From assembly GCA_039969355.1 (NCBI GenBank), contig JBDVOA010000008.1:129454-193453 (forward strand): a stretch of DNA of 64,000 nt. The letters are read 5' to 3'. The notes under the pieces were generated by a model, which saw only the letters and a list, made by a program, of their open reading frames with translations, did not search any database and had not been told where the DNA came from. The stretch is from JL08 sp039969355. Its GTDB lineage: Bacteria; Pseudomonadota; Alphaproteobacteria; Rhodobacterales; Rhodobacteraceae. Of the stretch, positions 1 to 8,655 are shown piece by piece; the stretch's first letter is position 1, and every line of letters starts with the position of its first letter. Made by a program: the position numbers and the translations under genes.

Positions 1-427
1 GAACAGCAGCGATATCAGTCACTCGTTCGTTTTCCGGTACTACAATCGGAGTCGCGCCGACCGCAAGCGCAGATATCCGATACATTGCAAAACCATGTTC
101 CGTGTAAATAACCTCGTCGCCTGGACCAGCGTATGCCTGACAAAGTAACGCGATAATCTCATCCGATCCTGCACCACAAATGATGCGATCAGAATCCAGC
201 GCCAGAACCTCCCCAATAGCGCTGCGCAGCGCGTAGTGATCTGTTGATGGGTAACGATGCAAGTTACCCGCCGCATTTCGGTAAGCATCAATCGCCACTT
301 TTGACGGCCCAAGCGGATTTTCATTAGACGACAGCTTGATTGCATTGGAAACGCCCTGAACATGCGCTGTTCCACCCTGATAGGGCGAAATCTGGTCGAT
401 ACCGGGCTGCGGCGTTATTTTGTTCAT
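1..427 (-). CDS. hisC: histidinol-phosphate aminotransferase, N-terminal part (cut by window edge)
   Basis: Reading down from the ATG at 427 gives 142 residues of a fold-type I PLP aminotransferase; the rest lies beyond position 1. The stretch SSNENPLGP at residues 33-41 is the substrate-binding signature of the HisC family, followed by the usual YPD-like region (RYPSTDHYALR) and an ICGAGSDEII motif that binds the cofactor phosphate. The enzyme moves an amino group between glutamate and imidazole-acetol phosphate in histidine synthesis. In alphaproteobacteria the same protein often also handles aromatic amino acids. A GAGG lies about 9 bases before the start. The PLP lysine is in the missing part, so HisC against a close aromatic aminotransferase cannot be settled here. 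Confidence 0.88.
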   Translation of the reverse strand, partial: MNKITPQPGIDQISPYQGGTAHVQGVSNAIKLSSNENPLGPSKVAIDAYRNAAGNLHRYPSTDHYALRSAIGEVLALDSDRIICGAGSDEIIALLCQAYAGPGDEVIYTEHGFAMYRISALAVGATPIVVPENERVTDIAAV

Positions 428-640
428 CCGTTGGCGTCCTCTTCGCCCCTGTTTTATCTTTGGAAATTGGGCAATGCCATCCCCAAAGATACATGACATC
501 GGGGCGCAGCATTGGCACTTGACCCTACATCAAATTGAACGCAAATGCCGACACCGTAGAGTTTCCAGGCAATTTGGCTTTTGATCGCCACTCAAAAATG
601 CGACAAACGCACAACGCTGTGGTCCCGCTTACGCATTTAA

Positions 641-675
641 ACATAAGACATAAGACATAAGACATAAGACATAAT
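641..675. repeat. tandem heptamer repeat (ACATAAG), five units
   Basis: Four exact copies of ACATAAG (641-668) are followed by a fifth with one change (ACATAAT, 669-675). The array ends 12 bases before the TTG start of the next gene. It lies outside the reading frame, so a change in copy number would alter promoter or leader spacing rather than the protein. Confidence 0.95.
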
Positions 676-687
676 GAGCCAAAGAAA

Positions 688-1326
688 TTGAATAACGAAG
701 CAACAATTCAACGACTTAAATCGGAATCGCGCTTAAACCAACCCTTGCTGTTTTTCGTTTTGGGGCTGGCCGGAATCGCCGTGGCGGCAGCGCTACCGCA
801 AGACATGCAAAATACGCTCAGCGCCGAGGCAGCCTGGATCGAGTCGACATCAGCGCTGTGTCTTGCCTTTGCCGGACTAATGGCTTTGTTCCTGCGTCCT
901 CTTCACGCATGGGCACATATTTCGTTGCTGGCCTTCTTGCTCGCTGAGCGTGAATTTGATGCGCGGGTCCTGCCTGAAGGTTCTGGTTTGCGCGGGTTGA
1001 TCGAATGGATCGACGACGGGGTGCTACACAATTGGGTCGTTATTGCAGTGTTAGGATTTTGGCTGATCTACGGCCTGTTGCGTTTTACTTGGCCATTCTT
1101 GTTGGATAACTTTCGCAGGGAGACGGAACTCCACCTAATCCTTGGCGTATCGGTCGTTTTGGTAATTGTCAGCCAAGTGACAGAGCAATTGGCAAAATCC
1201 AAAATTGAGATCCTGGTATCAATCAGCACACTTCACATTTGGGAGGAGTTGCTGGAACTTTATTTCTCGATTTCCATTCTGCTGATAGTCGTTGTCGGAC
1301 TTCGTCGGCAATTTATGAGCCGCTGA
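688..1326 (+). CDS. hypothetical multi-span membrane protein
   Basis: A 212-residue protein that I cannot assign to a named family. Hydrophobic stretches lie near residues 19-37, 55-70, 76-88, 117-133, 147-164 and 191-206, so it is an integral inner-membrane protein with about five or six spans. The start must be TTG at 688: the frame is closed by a stop at 658-660 and holds no ATG or GTG between the two. An out-of-frame ATG at 674 opens a five-codon ORF whose TGA overlaps the TTG, which could couple translation. The Shine-Dalgarno sequence is poor. It stands alone between hisC (divergent) and a reverse-strand gene. Confidence 0.7.
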   Translation: MNNEATIQRLKSESRLNQPLLFFVLGLAGIAVAAALPQDMQNTLSAEAAWIESTSALCLAFAGLMALFLRPLHAWAHISLLAFLLAEREFDARVLPEGSGLRGLIEWIDDGVLHNWVVIAVLGFWLIYGLLRFTWPFLLDNFRRETELHLILGVSVVLVIVSQVTEQLAKSKIEILVSISTLHIWEELLELYFSISILLIVVVGLRRQFMSR

Positions 1327-1383
1327 TTGGCCCAATAAGCAAAAACACGTCGCAAACGCGCGCCTATTCTTCATGGCAAAGGT

Positions 1384-1752
1384 TCAGGCCGGACGCGGCA
1401 GTGTCGGGACGAATTTCATATCACCATCCACAACGGCAAAAGGTTCGCCACTCGCAAGCAGGACGGCGCGGTCCTTCATTTCTGCAAAATCAAACATCGC
1501 ATTCAGAACCACGTCGCTACGCCCTTGGTATTTTTGAGGTTTATAGATGCAAATACCCACCTGATCGTCCAACTTTTTGTAGATGTAACTTGCTTCACCC
1601 GCCAGCTTTCCGTTCGCCGTCACATAGCAATGCGTTTCTGTCTCGTAGCTTACTGTATGTGTTGACAGGTCCGCAAAATCGCCATGGCCCGAATGATGAA
1701 TCCCCGTCCATTCGATGCTCATCCCGACGAGCGATTTTGGTGCAATTGGCAC
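1384..1752 (-). CDS. small beta-rich hypothetical protein (lipocalin-like?)
   Basis: A 122-residue protein with no signal peptide or membrane span. It alternates short polar and hydrophobic segments ending in a conserved-looking part (GRSDVVLNAMFDF, then DRAVLLASGEPFAV), which suggests a small beta-barrel of the calycin/MoaF type. That is only a resemblance. The start is GTG at 1752, chosen because TAAGGTGGAGG sits 7 bases upstream. It lies just downstream of htpG on the same strand, about 75 bases away, and could be co-transcribed with it. No catalytic residues can be named. Confidence 0.65.
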   Translation of the reverse strand: MPIAPKSLVGMSIEWTGIHHSGHGDFADLSTHTVSYETETHCYVTANGKLAGEASYIYKKLDDQVGICIYKPQKYQGRSDVVLNAMFDFAEMKDRAVLLASGEPFAVVDGDMKFVPTLPRPA

Positions 1753-1826
1753 TTCAATGCCTCCACCTTAACTCATGATCCCGCCTAGCAGGGCCAACAT
1801 CAATGCAAGATGCAACCTGACGCGCC

Positions 1827-3692
1827 CTAAAGCGCCCGGTCCAAAACCGCGCTAAAGCGCTGAACAAACTCAGCTGGATCGGCGGGTACTTCGCCATCGG
1901 CAATTCTGGCCTGATCCAACAATAAATGCGCTGCATCTTTCAGCAGAGAATCTGATGCTGCATCGTCAGCTTTCGATCGCTCTGCCAATTTCTTGACTAT
2001 TCTGTGGTCCGGATTCAGCTCAAGTACGCGGGGCATTCCATCCTGAAGTTGACCGTGCCGTTTGAGCAAACGCTCCAAATTAACGTCCATATCTCCATCG
2101 TCGGCGATCAAACAAACTGGACTGTCCGTCAGCCGTTTGGAGGGACGGACATCTTTGACGGCATCGCCGAGTTCAAGCTTGATGGCCGCAATCAGTGCGT
2201 CAAGCTGCGTAACTTCTGCGTCGTCCTTGTCGTCCTTTTCCTTTTCGTCACTCTTGATGTTGTCGAGGTCAGGTGCGCCACGGGTCACCGACTTGAACGT
2301 TTTTCCCTCAAACTCAGTGACATGCTGAAGCCAGAATTCATCAACCTGATCTGACAAAAGCAATACTTCGACACCTTTTGCCTTGAACCCTTCCAGATGC
2401 GGGGAACGCGCGATCTTTTTCGGATCGTCTCCAGCGATGTAATAAATTGCATCCTGGCCCTCTTTGCATCGTTCAACATAATCCGAAAGACTGCTCAGAT
2501 CGCCATCTCGGGTTGAAGAAAAGCGACAGACCTCAAAGAGCCTGTCCCGCAAATTTGGATCCTCAATCAAACCTTCTTTCAGGACCGCACCGAAATTCTC
2601 CCAGAAAGCGCCGAATTCTTCGGGTGCCTTGTTCGCTTTCTTCTTAAGCTCTCCAATCACTTTTTTGGTGAGTGCAGTCTTGATCTTGGCAAGCTTGGGG
2701 TCCGATTGCAGCATTTCCCGCGAGACATTGAGGGACAGGTCTTCTGAATCAACCACACCGCGCAGAAATCTGAGGTAAGATGGCAAAAGCCCTTCGGTGT
2801 TTTCCGAGATAAAAACCCGGTTCACATATAGCTTCACGTGGCTTTTTCGTTCGGCATCATAAAGGTCGAACGGCGCAGATGATGGTACATAAAGCAGGCT
2901 AGTATGGCTCACCAGGCCCTCAACGCGATTGTGCAGGACAAGCCAAGGTTTATCGAAAGCGTGCGAAGTATGATGGTAAAACTCCGTATGTTGCTCTTCG
3001 GTGACCTCCTTGGGGGCGCGCGTCCAAATGGCAGAAGCGGAATTCAGGGCGTCAACGCCCAGTGTGACCGGGAACGCAATGTGATCCGAATAAGTTTGCA
3101 CGATATGACGGATGCGCGCATCTTCCAGAAACTCCTTGGCGTCCTTCTTCAGATGCAAAACGACAGTCGTGCCGCAACTGTTTCTTTCACCCGGCTCAAT
3201 CGTGAACTGTCCTTTTCCGTCAGATGACCACTGCCAACTTTCTTCTTCGCCAGCCTTTCGCGTCAATACATCGACGTTGTCTGCCACCATGAACGCCGAA
3301 TAGAAACCCACACCAAATTGACCGATAAGGCCAAGATCGCCCTTCTCGCCACCTTTGAGGGATTCCAAAAAGGCCCCGGTGCCTGATTTCGCAATCGTCC
3401 CGAGAGTTTCTATCAAGTCGGCGTGGTTCATCCCGATGCCGTTGTCGGAAATCGACAGCGTCTTGGCTTTTTTGTTCACCTCAATCGAGATGGAAAACTG
3501 ATCTGAATTCTCTGCGAGCGACGGAGTGGTGAGCGCCTCGTAGCGAAGTTTGTCACACGCATCGGATGCGTTGGAAACAAGTTCCCTAAGAAAAATCTCT
3601 CGATTTGAATACAGCGATCCAGCCACAATATCGAGCAGCTGACCGACCTCTGTCTGAAAGGAGAAAGTTTCTTTGGTGCTCGTATCAGTCAA
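1827..3692 (-). CDS. htpG: Hsp90-family chaperone HtpG
   Basis: A full-length, 621-residue cytoplasmic Hsp90. The N-terminal GHKL ATPase domain shows NASDACDKL at 41-49 (ATP/Mg binding), DNGIGM at 83-88 and GQFGVGF at 124-130. The middle and C-terminal dimerisation domains follow at normal length. It is an ATP-driven homodimeric chaperone that helps fold or hold client proteins under heat and other stress. Translation starts at TTG (3692), with AGGGA about 10 bases upstream; no ATG occurs in frame between it and the upstream region. A heat-shock sigma-factor-like promoter lies upstream at 3741-3768. Confidence 0.97.
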   Translation of the reverse strand: MTDTSTKETFSFQTEVGQLLDIVAGSLYSNREIFLRELVSNASDACDKLRYEALTTPSLAENSDQFSISIEVNKKAKTLSISDNGIGMNHADLIETLGTIAKSGTGAFLESLKGGEKGDLGLIGQFGVGFYSAFMVADNVDVLTRKAGEEESWQWSSDGKGQFTIEPGERNSCGTTVVLHLKKDAKEFLEDARIRHIVQTYSDHIAFPVTLGVDALNSASAIWTRAPKEVTEEQHTEFYHHTSHAFDKPWLVLHNRVEGLVSHTSLLYVPSSAPFDLYDAERKSHVKLYVNRVFISENTEGLLPSYLRFLRGVVDSEDLSLNVSREMLQSDPKLAKIKTALTKKVIGELKKKANKAPEEFGAFWENFGAVLKEGLIEDPNLRDRLFEVCRFSSTRDGDLSSLSDYVERCKEGQDAIYYIAGDDPKKIARSPHLEGFKAKGVEVLLLSDQVDEFWLQHVTEFEGKTFKSVTRGAPDLDNIKSDEKEKDDKDDAEVTQLDALIAAIKLELGDAVKDVRPSKRLTDSPVCLIADDGDMDVNLERLLKRHGQLQDGMPRVLELNPDHRIVKKLAERSKADDAASDSLLKDAAHLLLDQARIADGEVPADPAEFVQRFSAVLDRAL

Positions 3693-3740
3693 TGTCTGAG
3701 TTCCCTGTTTTCATAGCTATTTTGTCTGGGTCGCGCATGA

Positions 3741-3768
3741 ACATAAGGTGAGAAAATGCGCGTTTCAA
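3741..3768 (-). promoter_or_regulatory. candidate RpoH (sigma-32-type) promoter of htpG
   Basis: On the reverse strand the sequence reads TTG (3768-3766), 18 bases, then CTTATGT (3747-3741). This matches the form TTG-N17/18-CYTATNT known for RpoH promoters in Rhodobacter. It ends about 48 bases before the htpG start, which is a sensible leader length. htpG is a standard heat-shock regulon member. The -35 half is GTTGAAA rather than CTTGAAA. Confidence 0.55.
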
Positions 3769-3877
3769 CCTTTCCGGGTTCGTCTTAGGGCACAAAACGG
3801 CTTGTGCAGTTTTGCCCCTTCCAAAAGGTTCGCTCCAATGCTCCCGCGATGGCGAATTGGTTTTTTTGGTGCGAGGT

Positions 3878-5317
3878 TTAACCTACAAGCCAACCGCCAA
3901 TGGCACGGACTTCAACAAACTCGTCAAGACCCCATTTGCCACCCTCACGACCATTGCCGGATTGCTTCATGCCGCCAAACGGAGCACCTGAACCACGACC
4001 TTTGCCATTCATATCCACCATGCCCGAGCGCAAGGCGCGGGCGACACGATGGGCGCGTTCCTCATCAGTTGTCTGCACATAGTTCGTCAGGCCGTAGTCG
4101 GTGTCATTTGCTATCTCAACCGCCTCTTCTTCGCTATCAAACGGCATCATCGACAGAACCGGACCGAAGATTTCTTCGCGCATGATGTTCATTTCATTAT
4201 TGCAGTCCGCAAACACCGTTGGACGCACAAAATAACCACGGTTTAGACCTTCGGGGCGACCAACGCCGCCTGTCACCAGCCGCGCACCCTCGTCGATACC
4301 CTTTTGGATCAGGTCTTGCACCTTGTTGAACTGCATTTCCGAAACCAGCGGGCCGATATGACGACCTTCCTCTGACGCCGCATTGACTGATGTCGCTTCT
4401 GCTGCCGCTTTTGCTTGCTCTACAGCCTCATCATAGCGAGAACGCTGGACCAGCATACGCGTTGGTGCGTTGCAAGATTGGCCCGTGTTATTGAAACAGC
4501 GAATGATGCCCTGCTTGACGGCTTTTGGATCTGCGTCGGCAAAAACGATATTTGCCCCTTTGCCACCCAGTTCAAGGCTGACCCGCTTAATCGTTTCGGC
4601 CGCTGCGATCGAGATCGCGCGACCCGCGCGTGTCGACCCGGTAAAACTGACCATGTCTACGTCTTTGTGAGCCGACAATTGACTACCTACACCCGGCCCA
4701 TCACCGTTGACCATATTGTAGACACCTGCGGGCACACCTGCCTCGTGCAGAATCTCTGTATACAACAGCGCCGACAATGGTGATTGTTCAGAGGGTTTCA
4801 GTACCATCGTGCACCCTGTCGCGAGCGCAGGAATAACTTTGAGAGTGATCTGGTTCATCGGCCAGTTCCACGGCGTGATCAAAGCGCAAACACCAATCGG
4901 CTCCTTAATGATGCGAGTATCGTCCTCTCCCGGGCGCAGCGCGCTTTCAAATTCAAAGTCTTTTAGCGCGTTAATGAATGCCTTGAGGTGAAATGACCCT
5001 GTACCGGATTGCTGCACCTTCGACATGTCAATCGGGGCGCCCATTTCTGTGCTGATCGCCGCGCCCATCTCGTCAGAGCGACGCAAGTAAACATCAAGGA
5101 TCGTTTCCATCAGCTCGATCCGCTCGGCCTTGGAGGATAAGCGCCATTTAGGAAAGGCGGCCTTTGCAGCAGCAACAGCAGTGTCCGTATCGGCCTGCCC
5201 GCCCAACGAGATCGTCGCCGCGGCTTCTTCTGTCGAAGGATCAATTACATCGAAGGCGCGCCCGTCAAGCGGGGCAACCCATTTGCCGTTAATGTAGAAG
5301 TTACCTGCATTTTCCAT
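3878..5317 (-). CDS. aldehyde dehydrogenase family protein
   Basis: A 479-residue NAD(P)-dependent aldehyde dehydrogenase, the normal length for the superfamily. Family residues are all visible: TPWNWP with Asn151, KPSE with Lys174, GSTRAG in the cofactor loop, LELGGKG with general base Glu249, and GQSCNAPTR with nucleophile Cys282. It oxidises an aldehyde to a carboxylate in the cytoplasm; the substrate cannot be read from sequence. The gene lies 135 bases downstream of the LysR gene on the same strand and beside the cysteate-lyase/transporter cluster, so a link to that pathway is possible but unproven. The closest described relatives in feel are broad-range ALDHs for aliphatic aldehydes. 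Confidence 0.93.
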   Translation of the reverse strand: MENAGNFYINGKWVAPLDGRAFDVIDPSTEEAAATISLGGQADTDTAVAAAKAAFPKWRLSSKAERIELMETILDVYLRRSDEMGAAISTEMGAPIDMSKVQQSGTGSFHLKAFINALKDFEFESALRPGEDDTRIIKEPIGVCALITPWNWPMNQITLKVIPALATGCTMVLKPSEQSPLSALLYTEILHEAGVPAGVYNMVNGDGPGVGSQLSAHKDVDMVSFTGSTRAGRAISIAAAETIKRVSLELGGKGANIVFADADPKAVKQGIIRCFNNTGQSCNAPTRMLVQRSRYDEAVEQAKAAAEATSVNAASEEGRHIGPLVSEMQFNKVQDLIQKGIDEGARLVTGGVGRPEGLNRGYFVRPTVFADCNNEMNIMREEIFGPVLSMMPFDSEEEAVEIANDTDYGLTNYVQTTDEERAHRVARALRSGMVDMNGKGRGSGAPFGGMKQSGNGREGGKWGLDEFVEVRAIGGWLVG

Positions 5318-5452
5318 AAGCTTTGCCTTTCTTAGAGGAGTCAGTCGTTCATCTCTGCAACGGGGGTATCGCGCAAGGGCAATTTGGGGCTTTCACGATT
5401 TAGTAGGCAGATTTTCCACGTTTATGTGCAATTCCGGTTCCCGACTTACCTT

Positions 5453-6337
5453 TTACCCGCGCCATACATCCAGCAGGGAAACTGCTAGTTCATCGTTTGC
5501 GTGGGCGTAAATGGCGACCTCGAGCTTTTCTTTGCCCAGGCGGTTGGACAGCGAAATCAGTTCGCCGTTCTCTATTTCGCGCAAGACCATACTTATTGGA
5601 AGCCAGCCGATGCCTATACCCTTAAGAACAAGCTCCTTAATGCCACTTGAAAGTGCACTTTCACAAACTGGGTTTTTGCAAAGCCGCAGCGTACTGAACG
5701 CTGCATCGGCGGCACTCAATGCTTCACCGAAGTAGCTATTCTCCGGGTAAACTACCGCAGCCGTAGTATCCGATATTTCTCTATTATCTTTGACGGCGTA
5801 CCGAAGCCGTCCACCAACCACAGGCACAAGGTAGTCGACGCCCCATAGCGCTCGTATGATAGGTTCCCCAAATGGCAATGGGCCTGCGTTTTTTGACTCG
5901 TAACACAACAGCATGCTCGCATCGCCCCGCAGGAACATGGTGACACAATCGCGCAAATTGCCAGCGCGCAGACGGAATTGTAGAGAAGGAAAGTGATGTC
6001 TTGCTCGAACCGCCATATCCGGGAAAGTCGAGAAAATTGGCGCGTGCTGGGCTGCAATCGATATTGTGGAACTAGCGGCATCAAAGTGTGCGATTTTGCC
6101 GCGTAAATCCTTGATGCGCGCGACCAACGCGCGGATTTCTGCCTCGTTCGAGGTAAGCGCCGGACTGATATCAACCCTGTTTTTGCCTCTTTCCAAAACT
6201 GTCACGCCAAGCCAGTCTTCGAAGCCGCGTATGCGTCTCGAAAACGCGGGTTGTGTGATGTTTCGCCGCGACGCGGCACGAGTCATGTTCCCCTCTTCCA
6301 AGAGTATCAACACGTCATCCAACCACTGCATGTCCAT
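5453..6337 (-). CDS. LysR-family transcriptional regulator
   Basis: A 294-residue regulator. Residues about 3-60 form the winged helix-turn-helix typical of LysR proteins (NMTRAASRRNITQPAFSRRI), and the rest is the periplasmic-binding-like effector domain. It is transcribed away from the cysteate-lyase-like gene at 6454, the usual layout for a LysR protein that controls its divergent neighbour. The 116-base gap holds a TGCCCA-N11-TGGGCA inverted repeat. An ATG at 6337 with GGGTGG close upstream is taken as start; a second ATG two codons later is also possible. The inducer is unknown. A sulfonate or sulfur amino acid would fit the context. Confidence 0.92.
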   Translation of the reverse strand: MDMQWLDDVLILLEEGNMTRAASRRNITQPAFSRRIRGFEDWLGVTVLERGKNRVDISPALTSNEAEIRALVARIKDLRGKIAHFDAASSTISIAAQHAPIFSTFPDMAVRARHHFPSLQFRLRAGNLRDCVTMFLRGDASMLLCYESKNAGPLPFGEPIIRALWGVDYLVPVVGGRLRYAVKDNREISDTTAAVVYPENSYFGEALSAADAAFSTLRLCKNPVCESALSSGIKELVLKGIGIGWLPISMVLREIENGELISLSNRLGKEKLEVAIYAHANDELAVSLLDVWRG

Positions 6338-6352
6338 TTGACCACCCTAATT

Positions 6353-6375
6353 TGCCCAAATGAATTGTATGGGCA
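6353..6375. promoter_or_regulatory. LysR-type operator, TGCCCA-N11-TGGGCA
   Basis: A perfect 6-bp inverted repeat with an 11-base spacer (TGCCCA at 6353-6358, TGGGCA at 6370-6375) lies 15 bases upstream of the LysR gene start and 78 bases upstream of the divergent lyase gene. LysR proteins typically bind interrupted dyads of this size (T-N11-A type), so this is the best candidate recognition site for autoregulation and activation of the divergent operon. Confidence 0.55.
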
Positions 6376-6453
6376 GGCCAAGCAGAAAGCATTATTTTTC
6401 TCAGTTGGTATTAGGCAAGCTTTGGCCAATCCCACAAAAAAGGAAACCAAAGC

Positions 6454-7548
6454 GTGATTGAATTTTTTCAGGCATCCAATCAACAAGCTACAAATACGCC
6501 GGAAATAAGCGTGAGCCTGTGCAAAGATCTCTCAATCGCTTTAGCCAAGTTTCCGAAGGTACGCCTTGGACATCTTCCAACACCTTTAGAGCCCTTGGAT
6601 CGACTGAGCGAGATTTTGGGAGGACCGCGCATTTGGGTTAAACGTGACGATTGTACCGGGCTTTCGTCTGGCGGAAACAAGACCCGTAAGCTGGAATTCC
6701 TGATGGCAGATGCACAAGCAAATGACGCCGATACAATCATCACCCAAGGCGCAACTCAGTCAAACCATGCGCGCCAGACCACTGCAGCGGCGGCGAAACT
6801 GGGAATGGAATGCCATATCTTGCTGGAGGACAGGACCGGCTCAGACGACCCGAGTTATAACCTGAACGGAAATGTTTTACTGGATAGATTGCACGGGGCC
6901 ACTGTTTCAAAACGCGATGGCGGTGTTGACATGAACGCTGAAATGGAAGTCATGGCTGACAAACTCCGCCAAGACGGCAGGAATCCCTATATCATCCCCG
7001 GTGGTGGATCGAACCCCATCGGCGCGTTGGGCTATGTTAACTGCGCTCGGGAACTAACAGAACAAGCCGCAGGAATCGGATTGAAGATTGATGCTTTTGT
7101 ACATGCGACAGGGAGTTCCGGCACGCAGGCCGGGCTCGTTACCGGTCTGGCCGCTATTCAAAGCGATATTCATTTGCTGGGCATTGGCGTGAGGGCACCG
7201 CAAGAAAAACAAGAACAAATGGTGTTTGATCTGGCACAACGCACGGCAGATCATCTGGGGACCGGGCTAACTATCAAGCGCAGCGATGTGCGTGCAATTT
7301 GTGATTATGTTGGACCCGGATACGGGCTACCGACAGAAGGTATGGTCAAGGCTGTCAAGTTGCTCGCTCAGACTGAGGGGCTACTGTTTGATCCGGTCTA
7401 TTCCGGCAAGGGACTGGACGGCTTGATAGACCAGATTAACAAGGGTTATTTCGAAGGGGCTGACGACATCGTCTTTTTGCATACCGGCGGAAGCGTCGCC
7501 CTTTTTGGCTACCCGGACACATTCGGATTGCCCGGTTACACTGACTAA
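6454..7548 (+). CDS. D-cysteine desulfhydrase / L-cysteate sulfo-lyase-like PLP enzyme
   Basis: A 364-residue fold-type II PLP enzyme of the D-cysteine desulfhydrase/ACC deaminase group. The cofactor lysine is Lys76 in SSGGNKTRK; QSNHA at 102-106 is the substrate loop and IIPGGGSNPIGALGY binds phosphate. The overall wording resembles CuyA, the L-cysteate sulfo-lyase of roseobacters, which releases sulfite, ammonia and pyruvate from cysteate. D-cysteine desulfhydrase would make sulfide instead, and the sequence alone does not decide. GTG at 6454 has AAGGA 9 bases upstream, but this gives some 24 extra N-terminal residues compared with the family; a GTG at 6511 is the alternative. It heads a run with the transporter genes that follow. 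Confidence 0.82.
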   Translation: MIEFFQASNQQATNTPEISVSLCKDLSIALAKFPKVRLGHLPTPLEPLDRLSEILGGPRIWVKRDDCTGLSSGGNKTRKLEFLMADAQANDADTIITQGATQSNHARQTTAAAAKLGMECHILLEDRTGSDDPSYNLNGNVLLDRLHGATVSKRDGGVDMNAEMEVMADKLRQDGRNPYIIPGGGSNPIGALGYVNCARELTEQAAGIGLKIDAFVHATGSSGTQAGLVTGLAAIQSDIHLLGIGVRAPQEKQEQMVFDLAQRTADHLGTGLTIKRSDVRAICDYVGPGYGLPTEGMVKAVKLLAQTEGLLFDPVYSGKGLDGLIDQINKGYFEGADDIVFLHTGGSVALFGYPDTFGLPGYTD

Positions 7549-7588
7549 TAAACTCAAAAAAAACCATCCAACAAGGAGATCAGAAACT

Positions 7589-8551
7589 ATGTCACTTAAA
7601 AAGACACTTATGACAGCGACGCTACTCACAGCGTTAAGCGCCCCGGCTTTCGCCGCCGAAGAGGTCAAGATCGGCGTGCCATCATGGACCGGCGCTCAGG
7701 CAATTGCCCACCTGCTGGCCGCTGTTGTCGAAATGCGCATCGGCGGCAAGGCCGAAATGGTGCCCGGCAACAACGCGACGATTTTCCAAGCCATGGATCA
7801 AGGCAAGGGCGACATTGATGTACATCCAGACGTTTGGCTGCCAAATCAGGAAAGTTTCACCAAGAAATATGTAGATGATGCAGGCACCGTGACTTTGTCT
7901 TCCAACCCTTACGAAGGCAATCAAGGCTTCTGCGTCTCCCAGGATTTTGCCAAAGCGAACAACATCACAGATATCGCTGACCTCGGCCGCCCGGATGTCG
8001 CAGCTCTTATGGACAGCGACGGCAACGGAAAGGGCGAGATGTGGATTGGTGCACCTGGCTGGGCGTCCGCCAACGTCAACGAAGTTAAGACCAGGGATTA
8101 CGGCCTTCTTGATTTTGTTGAGCCCGTCCGCGCCGAAGAAAGCGTGAAAACTGCCCGGATCAAGGATTCGATCGCCAAGGGTGAAGGCTATGCGTTCTAC
8201 TGCTACAAACCCCATGCGGTTTGGTACATGTTTGACGTAGAAATGCTGAGTGAGCCAAAGTTTGACCCCGCAAAATACGTCATGGTGCAACCATCGGATG
8301 ACGCAGACTGGTATGACAAATCAACTGTTGCGACAAAAGATGCATTGAAAGAGGTCCAGATCGCTTGGTCTAATACTCTGCCGGACCGCTCGCCCGCCAT
8401 TGCAGAATTCTTTGACAGGTTCTCATTGACAGCAGATGATGTCAGCAATTTTGCCTTTGAAATCAGCGGCAAAGGCCGTGATCCGGCGGAAGTCGCAAAA
8501 GAATGGGTTGAGGCAAACCCTGACCGTGTGGATGCGTGGCTGGGGCTGTAA
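7589..8551 (+). CDS. glycine betaine/proline-type ABC transporter, substrate-binding protein
   Basis: A 320-residue periplasmic protein. A signal peptide spans about residues 1-22 (hydrophobic core, then APAFAA). The mature part is an OpuAC/ProX-type binding protein, with tryptophans in SWTG, HPDVW, APGWAS, HAVWYM and ADWYD that could form the aromatic cage typical for quaternary amines. ATG at 7589 has a strong AAGGAGAT. It lies 40 bases after the PLP enzyme and is followed by its ATPase and permease. The ligand is not known: glycine betaine-like compounds are the family default, while the neighbouring lyase suggests a zwitterionic sulfonate such as cysteate. Confidence 0.87.
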   Translation: MSLKKTLMTATLLTALSAPAFAAEEVKIGVPSWTGAQAIAHLLAAVVEMRIGGKAEMVPGNNATIFQAMDQGKGDIDVHPDVWLPNQESFTKKYVDDAGTVTLSSNPYEGNQGFCVSQDFAKANNITDIADLGRPDVAALMDSDGNGKGEMWIGAPGWASANVNEVKTRDYGLLDFVEPVRAEESVKTARIKDSIAKGEGYAFYCYKPHAVWYMFDVEMLSEPKFDPAKYVMVQPSDDADWYDKSTVATKDALKEVQIAWSNTLPDRSPAIAEFFDRFSLTADDVSNFAFEISGKGRDPAEVAKEWVEANPDRVDAWLGL

Positions 8552-8580
8552 AACCGGCCAAGATCACTCCAAAAAAGGAT

Positions 8581-8601
8581 GGCTCCGGCGTCGGCCGGGC
8601 C
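8581..8601 (+). promoter_or_regulatory. GC-rich stem-loop between binding-protein and ATPase genes
   Basis: GGC-T-CCGG (8581-8588) pairs with CCGG-GCC (8595-8601), giving seven base pairs with one bulged T and a six-base loop. It sits 30 bases after the binding-protein stop and has no T-run, so it is not a classic terminator. Such hairpins often protect the upstream message and let the binding protein be made in excess over the membrane parts. Confidence 0.35.
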
Positions 8602-8655
8602 ATCACCCCAAACGGAAACCGGCGAGATGCCGATTTAACGGGACGATATCCAGCC

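Noticed and set aside
1239..1778. 179-codon forward ORF
   Set aside because: It overlaps the end of the membrane-protein gene and is antisense to the better supported gene at 1384-1752, which has a strong ribosome site.
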